Program-made: the position numbers and the translations under genes
Source of the DNA: M3007 sp032115775
GTDB taxonomy: Bacteria > Bacteroidota > Bacteroidia > Chitinophagales > Saprospiraceae
Reading direction: 5' to 3'
Length of the DNA stretch: 44,923 nucleotides
NCBI GenBank assembly: GCA_032115775.1
Contig: JAUMBL010000019.1
Span: 1 to 44,923 of the forward strand
Part shown: piece after piece, positions 38,489-44,923 of the stretch
How the letters are laid out: the number at the start of each line of letters is the position of its first letter
How positions within the stretch are numbered: the first letter of the stretch is position 1
Notes under the pieces: model-generated
Told to the model about the DNA's origin: nothing
The model's input: only the letters and a program-made list of their open reading frames with translations
Databases searched by the model: none

Positions 38489-39751
38489 TCATTTCCGAAT
38501 AGCTTCTACCGGATCCATGCTGCTGGCTTGAATTGCCGGGATCAATCCGGAGATCACCCCGACTAAAACAGACGTCAGCACGCCCACCAGCATGTTGCTC
38601 GCCGAAAGGAATATCTTGAAATCAATTACGTGTGTAATGATGGTTGTGGTCGCCCAGATTAGCGCCAGTCCCAACAGCCCGCCAACGATACAGAGCACGA
38701 CCGCCTCAAACAGGATTTCCAGCAGAATGAACCAGCGCTTGGCGCCCAGCGCCATCTTGATCCCAATAATGTTGGTGCGCTCTTTTACCGAAACAAACAT
38801 GATATTGGCTACAGAGAACATCCCAACCACCAGTGCGAATATGCCGATGACGAAACCCGCCACGTTGATCGTGCTGAAGATGCTGTCGAATACGCCGCTG
38901 ATTATCGAAAGCGTATTCAACGCAAAATTGTTCTCCTCCCGCGGCGGCAAACGCCTGGCGGCGCGCAAGACGCCGATGATCTCGTCTTTTAAATCTTCCA
39001 CATCAACCCCGGGATTGGCTTTTACCGCAATGCTCGTGCGCTCCCATTGGCCTTTTGCCCGTACGTTGAACCCACGGCGAGCCAGGTTATAGCTAACTAA
39101 AACCCCGTTGTCAAAATTAAACGGCTTTAAGATATCATTTCCAGAGGGCTTCAAAACGCCGACAACCCGCAGCCGGCGACCACCCACGCTGATTTCCTTT
39201 TCCAGCGGCTCAATGCGTTCGCCGAACAGGCCCTTTGCTACGGTACTCCCCAAAATACAGGCGTTGGCGCCGCTTTGGTACTCATTCGGCGAAAAAAATC
39301 GGCCTTCACCTTCAAATTCGAGGTGGAGTAGATCATTATTGTCTTCCGTTATACCCAGGAAAAAGACATTTTCGGTACTGGACGATTTCCATTTTACCGT
39401 TTTGGAACCCAGAAATTGCCAGAACCCTACTTTCTCCGCCATTTTGAGCCGATCGTTCAATGTAACGAACTCCTCGTACGAAAAATTGGGCCGGCGCATC
39501 CACTTCCAAAAATTTCTCCCGGGATCTTCCGACCAGGAGAACTTCTCCAAGTACACCACATCGTTGCCGAGTTTAGCCATGCTTCCCCGGATATTATCCT
39601 CCAGAGAATCTACGGCGCTTTTTACGCCAATGATACAGAAGATCCCGATGGTAACGCCCAGCAAAGACAGGAATGAACGCAGTTTGTTGGCTGACAACTG
39701 CTGCGAGGCTTGGGAGGCGCCTTCCAATAATATCCTTAGTATCTGACGCAT
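38489..39751 (-). CDS. ABC transporter permease (MacB/FtsX type)
   Basis: A 420-residue inner-membrane protein starting MRQILRILLEGASQASQQL. The first helix (FLSLLGVTIGIFCIIGV, about 28-44) leads to a large periplasmic MacB core domain (about 50-280). Three C-terminal helices form the FtsX domain (VAGFVIGIFALVVGMFSVANIMF with SVKERTNIIGIKMALGAKR; ILFEAVVLCIVGGLLGLALIW; LVGVLTSVLVGVISGLIPAIQASSMDPVEAIRK). Such mechanotransmission permeases drive export or lipoprotein and antibiotic efflux with a separate LolD/MacB ATPase. No ATPase gene is adjacent here, so the partner is encoded elsewhere. The substrate is unknown. Confidence 0.93.
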   Translation of the reverse strand: MRQILRILLEGASQASQQLSANKLRSFLSLLGVTIGIFCIIGVKSAVDSLEDNIRGSMAKLGNDVVYLEKFSWSEDPGRNFWKWMRRPNFSYEEFVTLNDRLKMAEKVGFWQFLGSKTVKWKSSSTENVFFLGITEDNNDLLHLEFEGEGRFFSPNEYQSGANACILGSTVAKGLFGERIEPLEKEISVGGRRLRVVGVLKPSGNDILKPFNFDNGVLVSYNLARRGFNVRAKGQWERTSIAVKANPGVDVEDLKDEIIGVLRAARRLPPREENNFALNTLSIISGVFDSIFSTINVAGFVIGIFALVVGMFSVANIMFVSVKERTNIIGIKMALGAKRWFILLEILFEAVVLCIVGGLLGLALIWATTTIITHVIDFKIFLSASNMLVGVLTSVLVGVISGLIPAIQASSMDPVEAIRK

Positions 39752-39972
39752 AATTTCAAAACGATGAATCGCAGGCGCACTGCGGGGGTATGCTCCGAGC
39801 AACACCGGAGAATACGCCGCTGTAGCTTACCGCGGGATGAAGATTTTTGGCAATTAATTTGGAGGTCTTTCGATAAACAAAAGTGACACCGCGTTTCGGG
39901 GTAAAAAAAATGTTTCGATTAAACCGGGGTTTTGCTCTATTAAACTGCGATTTTCTGACACGCGCGTAAAAA

Positions 39973-40005
39973 AAGGCGTTATCCCGATACTGGGGATAAC
40001 GCCTT
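39973..40005 (-). terminator. Terminator of the LysM protein gene
   Basis: AAGGCGTTATCCC-GATACTG-GGGATAACGCCTT is a perfect 13-bp stem. On the minus strand it is followed by a U run (plus-strand A7 at 39968-39974), 21 nt after the gene's stop. Confidence 0.9.
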
Positions 40006-40025
40006 GTGCGGTCAAGCCGGGCAGA

Positions 40026-40409
40026 CTACTGCTCAAAAGGAATCGTGAGCACCTGTCCGGGGTGGATCAAATCCGGATTATCCAGGATATTGCGGTTGGC
40101 GTTGAAAATCTGCATGTATTTTCCGGCCTCTTCGTAAAAATGCTTTGAAATTTTTCCGAGCGTATCGCCTTTTTCAACCGTATATTTTGCGTAGTAATCG
40201 TTCGTCTCTACATCAATATCGGCTTGAATATCGGTCGGCTTTTCGCCGCCAATCGCTTTGATGGCATTCCAGAGTTGATTTTTTTCATACTGACAGTGGA
40301 CGGTACCGCCAATTTTGAGCACGCCGTTTTCTTCTTTTACGTATCCGTCTTTTGTCCCGAGTTGTTCACCGAGATCGAGTACGGATTGGTACTTTGCTTT
40401 TACTGACAT
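40026..40409 (-). CDS. LysM domain protein (BON-LysM, YgaU/Kbp-like)
   Basis: A 127-residue protein without a signal peptide. An N-terminal BON-like region (residues 1-70, KYQSVLDLGEQLGTKDGYVKEENGVLKIGGTVHCQYEKNQLWNAIKAI) is followed by a C-terminal LysM domain (about 75-125, YTVEKGDTLGKISKHFYEEAGKYMQIFNANRNILDNPDLIHPGQVLTIP). This is the layout of YgaU/Kbp, a cytoplasmic potassium-binding protein in E. coli. The sequence similarity suggests the same fold, though function in this organism is inferred. It has its own terminator. Confidence 0.9.
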   Translation of the reverse strand: MSVKAKYQSVLDLGEQLGTKDGYVKEENGVLKIGGTVHCQYEKNQLWNAIKAIGGEKPTDIQADIDVETNDYYAKYTVEKGDTLGKISKHFYEEAGKYMQIFNANRNILDNPDLIHPGQVLTIPFEQ

Positions 40410-40498
40410 GTTAGTAGCGATTTATAGGTGTGAATAAATAGGATGTAAAGATAAAGCATGCCACCGGGACGACGCGATTAAATTTGGAGATGAACATC

Positions 40499-43400
40499 TT
40501 AAAAATTTTTCGCAGTTGACGGCGCCCGCCATATCTGCACAGGCCCATTATTATTTCCAACAAGCAGCAGCGCATTGCGCAGCAGCGCGGCAGCGCGTAC
40601 CTGGCCGTCGGCGCGCAAGCCATGCTCCCGGTTGGATATAAACCGGAACCCGTCCTGCGGACTGCCCAGCAGCAAGCAGCCGTTGGAGGCGTCGAGGCGG
40701 GCTGTTTCTACTTCGACGCCGTCGTCGTTGCCGAGCGCCAACAGGTCTTTACAGCCATCGCCGTTTGCATCCAGCGCGAGTAGGGCAAAAACTGGGGAAA
40801 TTTGAGCCTCCTGCGGCAAGTTGTGGAGAACGAATTGGCCGTCCCGGTTTTCGAACCAGGCAGACTGCAGTGTATGCGCCTCTAGCCGAAGGGCGCTCCG
40901 GAGGGTTTCGGGCGGACAGACCTCCGTGATGGCTGCGCGCGCGTAGGGGGTATGGCGGGGAAAGTTCTTTTTTAGATAAGCGCCACCGATCTGCATGGCG
41001 AGCGGATCGCGGAGGGTAACCGTTACATACCGGTCGCCGTCTGCCATAGCCAGCAGCGGATCCAGGCTGCCGTTGCCGTCGAGGTCTGTGGCATATACGC
41101 GGAGCGGGGCTTCTTTCGAGGCTTTGAATCGGGTATTTAGTCCCAGATTGCCGGCAGCCAAATCGAGATCGCCGTCGCCGTCGAGGTCTTCCAAGAGCAG
41201 GCAATTCCACCAGCCGTTTGTTTGTTGTAGTCCGTATTGCGCGGTGGCGTCGGCGTACTGCCGGCCATTCCACGCCAGCACGGTAATCGGCATCCAATCG
41301 CCGACCAGCAGTATTTCCGGTTTTCCATCCCGATTAAGGTCTGCGGTTTTTATATCCGCTACCATCCCGATGCGGGCGAGCGCGGGTGCGAGCGCGGCCG
41401 TTTGATCGGAAAAGCCCCCCCCATCGTTGCGCAGCAAAAAAGAATTCGCGGTAGCGGGATATTGACCCGGCATTACCCTGCCGCCCAGGAGGATATCCGG
41501 ATCGCCATCGGCGTCTGCGTCCAGGACGGCGAGGGCTTTTCCGCTTACCGCCATCACTGGGAGCGCTTTTGCGTCGAGTACAAACCGGCCCTTTCCGTCA
41601 TTTTTATACAATCGGGGTTGGTAGGCGCCACTTTCGAGCGGCACTTCATTGCCGCCGGAGGCGACGAGCAGGTCGGTATCGCCATCGCCGTCCGCATCGA
41701 AAAACAGCGCGCCGGCATCTTCCTCCTTTTTATCGGCCGCCGAGGTCAAGGGGACGCCGGGCGAAAACTTTCCGGCTGATTTTTGCAAAAAAATGGCGCC
41801 CGACTGATTGCGCGCGCCGCCGACGAAGACGTCGTCGAGGCCGTCGCCGTTCACATCAGCAGCGACCAGACAGGGGCCTGGGGTACTGAAGCGTTTGGGC
41901 AGGAGTCGTTCCCGGTCAAAATCCTCGAACGGATTTTCCTGGTGCAGGTAATTTAATCCAGCCGCGGTTTCGGGTACGAACAAAGGCGGTGCGTAGGCCG
42001 GGCGCGGCCGGGCGCCTGCCTGGGCATTGGCGATGTCGAGCAGTAGCCGCCGGTCGGCGGGTACATTTTCCAATCGCTGATACAGGCCGCCGGGCCATTC
42101 GATTTCGACCGATTCGGCGCGTGTGGCGGCGCCGAGGCCGACCTGCAGCATAGGTTCGACGGAGGAATAAAAACCCCTGCACGGCGTCATTTCCTGGAAA
42201 AAAGTTTGTCCGTTGAATTGCACCCAGACTTTCGCGCCCGTTCCGTCGGGGTTTCCTGCCGGGCCTTTGCATTTAATTTGCAGCCAGTGATTTTTATTGA
42301 ATGCGGAGGCTTTATTTTCATAGACGCCGGCCGCTTCCGTCATACAGTTCGCGACCAGGTCGAGGTCGCCGTCGTTATCCAGGTCGGAATAAACGGCGCC
42401 GTTGCTGAAATGCGGGCTAGAGAATCCCCAAGATTCCGAGACGTCGTCGAAGGTCCACGAGCCGTTATTTTGGTACATATATTGCCGGACGGGTTGGGAG
42501 GGCATCAGGCCGGAGAAATCTTCGAAAGTTTTAAACCGCCGGCGATTAATACCGCCGGTTCGGTTGATAGAATCGGCGGTATAGAACAGGAAATCCATAT
42601 CATTCAGATCCCGTTTGATGCCATTGGAAATGAAGATATCCTTCCAGCCGTCGTTGTCAAAATCGGCGATCAGCGGCGCCCAGCTCCAGTCGGTTGCGAA
42701 CACGCCCGCCAGGCAGCCGATTTCGGAAAAACTACCGTCCCCGTTGTTCATTTGCAGTGTATTGCGCATGACCTGGTGGCCGTATCCGAGCGCGACCATT
42801 TGGCGGTATCGTTCGAGGATCATGGTGGACATGAGTTTTTTCCGGCGGTCCCAGGGTTCGGCGAGCATATCGAGGGAGAACAGATCCAAGAAAGCGTCAT
42901 TGTTCAGATCGGCAATATCTACGCCCATCGTATGATTGGAGGTATGGCGGAACCAGCGATCGCCCTGGTCTTCGAATCCGCCTCGTTGATTATTAATATA
43001 GACAAAATCGGGCATCACAAAATCATTGCCGATGTAGAGGTCGGGGTAGCCGTCGTCGTTGAAGTCCGTTGTTGTAACCGAAAGTCCCCAGGCTCGGTTC
43101 CAGATCCCCGCTGCTTGCGAGATATCGGAGAAACGGCCGTTTCCTTCGTTGCGATAAAGGCGATCCGTGTCGTGTATAAGTCGGGGCGCTTGGTTTCTGA
43201 CCGTTTTTCCGGAGCCGGGTACAAAATCCAGGTTATTAATGGTATTGTTTTCAATTGGTTGGTTAACAACGTACAGATCCAGGTCGCCGTCCAGATCGAA
43301 ATCGAAAAAATTCGCGCACTGGCTGGCGCTGAGATCGGCCAATCCGTACGCTTCGGCGCTTTCGGAGAACGTGCCATTTTTATTATTGATAAAAAGCAGG

Positions 43401-43870
43401 TTGATACGGTCGGCAGAGGGTTTCAGTCCGGTTCGGCACACATAAAGGTCTGGAAATCCATCCGCATTGACGTCTGCCACGGCCACGCCCGTTTTCAATC
43501 CGGCGGCGGCGGCCACGCCGGCTTTTGTTGTGACGTCCTCGAATCGAAGGTTGCCGGTGTTGCGATAGAGCCGGCATTCGCCTTGTCGGGCGGTGAAATA
43601 GAGGTCTTGCAGGCCGTCTTGATCGAAATCCAGGACGGCGACGCCGCCGCCATTGTAGATATACGGATCTACGACAAAGGAATAATCATACGTTTCAGTG
43701 ATATTTTGCACGAATTGTACGCCCGTGCGCGCGGGGTCGAGGCGTTCGAAGCGCGTGGTTGCCTTCTGCTTTATTTGCGGCGTTTTGCCGGGACGGAAAT
43801 CCGGATCGCTGCCTGGGTTACATTGCGTCAGGAGGAGCAGGAGGGCAAAAAAGAGCGAGCGTGGTGTCAT
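40499..43870 (-). CDS. FG-GAP/UnbV-ASPIC repeat lipoprotein (CRTAC1-like)
   Basis: An 1123-residue exported protein with a signal peptide ending in a lipobox-like LLLTQC (Cys 17). Two beta-propeller regions are built from FG-GAP/VCBS repeats with calcium-binding DxDxDGxxD loops: seven in the first half (DFDQDGLQDLYF, DVNADGFPDLYV, DFDLDGDLDLYV, DFNDDGYPDLYI, DLNNDAFLDLFS, DFDNDGWKDIFI, DLDNDGDLDLVA). A UnbV/ASPIC domain follows near 525-610 (NHWLQIKCKGPAGNPDGTGAKVWV...VEIEWPGG). At least six more repeats come after it (DVNGDGLDDVFV, DADGDGDTDLLV, DLDGDGDLDLAA and others). Large lipoproteins of this kind sit on the surface of Bacteroidota, often near SusCD genes. None are seen here. Ligand unknown. 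Confidence 0.92.
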   Translation of the reverse strand: MTPRSLFFALLLLLTQCNPGSDPDFRPGKTPQIKQKATTRFERLDPARTGVQFVQNITETYDYSFVVDPYIYNGGGVAVLDFDQDGLQDLYFTARQGECRLYRNTGNLRFEDVTTKAGVAAAAGLKTGVAVADVNADGFPDLYVCRTGLKPSADRINLLFINNKNGTFSESAEAYGLADLSASQCANFFDFDLDGDLDLYVVNQPIENNTINNLDFVPGSGKTVRNQAPRLIHDTDRLYRNEGNGRFSDISQAAGIWNRAWGLSVTTTDFNDDGYPDLYIGNDFVMPDFVYINNQRGGFEDQGDRWFRHTSNHTMGVDIADLNNDAFLDLFSLDMLAEPWDRRKKLMSTMILERYRQMVALGYGHQVMRNTLQMNNGDGSFSEIGCLAGVFATDWSWAPLIADFDNDGWKDIFISNGIKRDLNDMDFLFYTADSINRTGGINRRRFKTFEDFSGLMPSQPVRQYMYQNNGSWTFDDVSESWGFSSPHFSNGAVYSDLDNDGDLDLVANCMTEAAGVYENKASAFNKNHWLQIKCKGPAGNPDGTGAKVWVQFNGQTFFQEMTPCRGFYSSVEPMLQVGLGAATRAESVEIEWPGGLYQRLENVPADRRLLLDIANAQAGARPRPAYAPPLFVPETAAGLNYLHQENPFEDFDRERLLPKRFSTPGPCLVAADVNGDGLDDVFVGGARNQSGAIFLQKSAGKFSPGVPLTSAADKKEEDAGALFFDADGDGDTDLLVASGGNEVPLESGAYQPRLYKNDGKGRFVLDAKALPVMAVSGKALAVLDADADGDPDILLGGRVMPGQYPATANSFLLRNDGGGFSDQTAALAPALARIGMVADIKTADLNRDGKPEILLVGDWMPITVLAWNGRQYADATAQYGLQQTNGWWNCLLLEDLDGDGDLDLAAGNLGLNTRFKASKEAPLRVYATDLDGNGSLDPLLAMADGDRYVTVTLRDPLAMQIGGAYLKKNFPRHTPYARAAITEVCPPETLRSALRLEAHTLQSAWFENRDGQFVLHNLPQEAQISPVFALLALDANGDGCKDLLALGNDDGVEVETARLDASNGCLLLGSPQDGFRFISNREHGLRADGQVRAAALLRNALLLVGNNNGPVQIWRAPSTAKNF

Positions 43871-43954
43871 GTGATGCGTATTTCAGTGGGCGAAAATACG
43901 GATAAACAGCGCGCTGAACGCAAAATTATGCGGCGGTGCGTTTAAAAAGCATGT

Positions 43955-44040
43955 ATTTCGCCGCCTCCGGCGGCGAAATACGACAGCGAGCGGTTGTCTT
44001 TTTTGATTTTTCCTAAAAAAATCAAAAAAGACAACCGCTC
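43955..44040. repeat. Composite double-hairpin repeat, copy 2
   Basis: ATTTCGCCGCC-TCC-GGCGGCGAAAT (43955-43979) is followed by a long hairpin (43988-44040) with 24-bp arms beginning GAGCGGTTGTC and continuing T6-GA-T5, loop CCTAA. It is the mirror arrangement of the pair at 24387-24478: the short palindrome is the same apart from its three central bases, while the long one keeps the GTC-T-GA-T architecture but differs in its outer bases. It lies between two minus-strand genes and would terminate E2 transcription. Confidence 0.85.
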
Positions 44041-44068
44041 AAAGTGTTATTTCTTTCAGATAAGTGCT

Positions 44069-44923
44069 CTAAAGCCACCCCAGGAAAGGTTCTTCCAGGA
44101 TATTTTTCAGTTCCTGGAGGAATCGGGCGGCATCGGCGCCATTGATAACCCGGTGATCCCAGCCGATAGTCATCGGCATTCGGAGGCGCGGTTCGAAGGC
44201 GGCGCCGTTCCAGTGCGGTTCGTATTGTGCGGCGGTGAGGCTAAGAATAGCTACCTGCGGCCAGTTGACGATTGAAAGCATATTCGTACCGCCGATTCCG
44301 CCGATATTGGAGATGGAGAACGTACCGCCTTCGAGGTCTTCCGGTTTATTTTTGCCTTCGCGGGTGCGTTTAGAAAGTTCGGAGAGTTCCACCGAGATTT
44401 CCGTGAGCGATTTTTGGTCGGCATTTCGGATCACCGGCACGAGCAGGCCGCGCGGGGTATCTACGGCAATTCCGATATGGTAGTATTTTTTGTAAATGAT
44501 TTCTCGCTTTTCAACGTCATAGCTGGCGTTGAATTGCGGCATTTTGCGGAGGACTGCTGCGACTGCTTTCGTGAGGATTGCGGTCGTGGTGAGGCTGCCG
44601 CCTGCGGCTTTAACGGTATCCTTGTATTGTTGGCGCAGTTGTTCCAGGCGGGTGATGTCTGCTTTTTCAGAAATCCAGGCATGGGGGATTGCGTTGAAAG
44701 CATACACCATATTATCGGCCGTGAGCACGCCGATTCTGCTTTGTTCTTCGCGGACGACCGGGCCGAATTTTTCGAAATTGGGGAGTGCTTTGTGCGCGAT
44801 GCCTGTACCAGCGGCGGCAGGGCTGCTCGTTCCGATCCGGTTTTTTACATGATCTATCACGTCTTTGTAGCTAATTCGGGCGGCGCCGTCGGCGGCGCGC
44901 ACATCGCCCAGGCTGACGCCGAA
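44069..44923 (-). CDS. 2-oxoacid dehydrogenase E2 (dihydrolipoyl acyltransferase), C-terminal part
   Basis: The gene enters from beyond the right edge and ends at 44069, so about 284 C-terminal residues are seen. The first residues (FGVSLGDVRAADGAARISYKDVIDHVKNRI) are the end of the peripheral-subunit-binding domain and linker. The acyltransferase domain follows with TTTAILTKAVAAVL, NIGIAVDTPRGLLVPVIRNA-like text and the catalytic DHRVINGADAARFL, whose His and Asp are intact, ending EEPFLGWL. The enzyme moves acyl groups from lipoyl to CoA. Pyruvate, 2-oxoglutarate or branched-chain specificity cannot be told from this part; absence of a lipoyl domain in the window is only due to the edge. 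Confidence 0.93.
   Translation of the reverse strand, partial: FGVSLGDVRAADGAARISYKDVIDHVKNRIGTSSPAAAGTGIAHKALPNFEKFGPVVREEQSRIGVLTADNMVYAFNAIPHAWISEKADITRLEQLRQQYKDTVKAAGGSLTTTAILTKAVAAVLRKMPQFNASYDVEKREIIYKKYYHIGIAVDTPRGLLVPVIRNADQKSLTEISVELSELSKRTREGKNKPEDLEGGTFSISNIGGIGGTNMLSIVNWPQVAILSLTAAQYEPHWNGAAFEPRLRMPMTIGWDHRVINGADAARFLQELKNILEEPFLGWL

Noticed and set aside
42206..43945. A 579-codon open frame antisense to the FG-GAP lipoprotein gene
   Set aside because: It is the mirror of GAT/GAC-rich calcium-loop codons; the sense frame has clear conserved domains.

Overview
The window is a chromosomal segment of a free-living, aerobic member of the Bacteroidota, most likely a Saprospiria-type organism. 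This is inferred from several signs: repeated TAnnTTTG promoter boxes with few Shine-Dalgarno sequences, two secreted proteins with C-terminal type IX secretion (T9SS) sorting domains, a choice-of-anchor-B protein, a GWxTD protein, a UnbV/ASPIC-FG-GAP lipoprotein, NspC polyamine synthesis and CcmBCD cytochrome c maturation. Most genes are housekeeping genes. No prophage, CRISPR array or intact transposase gene is visible.

Layout. 1-2340: xylulokinase tail, xylose isomerase, and a convergent outer-membrane protein. 2564-6175: ccmB, ccmC, a ccmD-like gene and glutamate dehydrogenase, with a 162-bp mobile palindrome inserted exactly at the ccmC stop codon. 6482-7741: an Lrp/AsnC regulator facing a solitary DNA methyltransferase. 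8077-15300: CocE/NonD hydrolase, GWxTD protein, small secreted unknown, POT peptide transporter, 44-residue membrane peptide, and NspC. 15487-17370: yidC. 17441-17774: a tRNA-Leu(UAA) gene split by a 249-nt group I intron. 17864-24350: M28 peptidase, RpiB, a subtilase and a choice-of-anchor-B protein, the last two carrying T9SS tails. 24563-26872: rmuC followed by a non-specific endonuclease. 27130-30131: pfkA, a BadF-type sugar kinase, and a divergent glucosaminidase. 30250-33545: lptE-unknown-secG, and guaA. 33940-38327: rpsP, a conserved unknown, lepB, and a glycine-rich RRM protein. 38489-44923: ABC permease, LysM protein, 1123-residue FG-GAP lipoprotein, and the catalytic end of a 2-oxoacid dehydrogenase E2.

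The cell-envelope genes yidC, secG, lepB and lptE cover protein insertion, secretion and LPS assembly. The exported proteins use the Sec system and T9SS. xylA/xylB, rpiB and pfkA feed sugars into central metabolism. They are scattered and do not form one operon.

The most unusual content is non-coding. It comprises (i) the group I intron in tRNA-Leu(UAA), with recognisable P/Q/R/S-type elements, wobble splice site and terminal G; (ii) a family of IS66-like MITEs with GTAA ends and 8-bp target duplications (two full copies and one internally deleted relic); (iii) a second, more diverged palindromic repeat family (two copies); (iv) a two-hairpin composite repeat (two copies); and (v) a tandemly duplicated terminator behind the RRM gene. 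These elements sit between genes and look like small mobile or regulatory RNA-forming modules.
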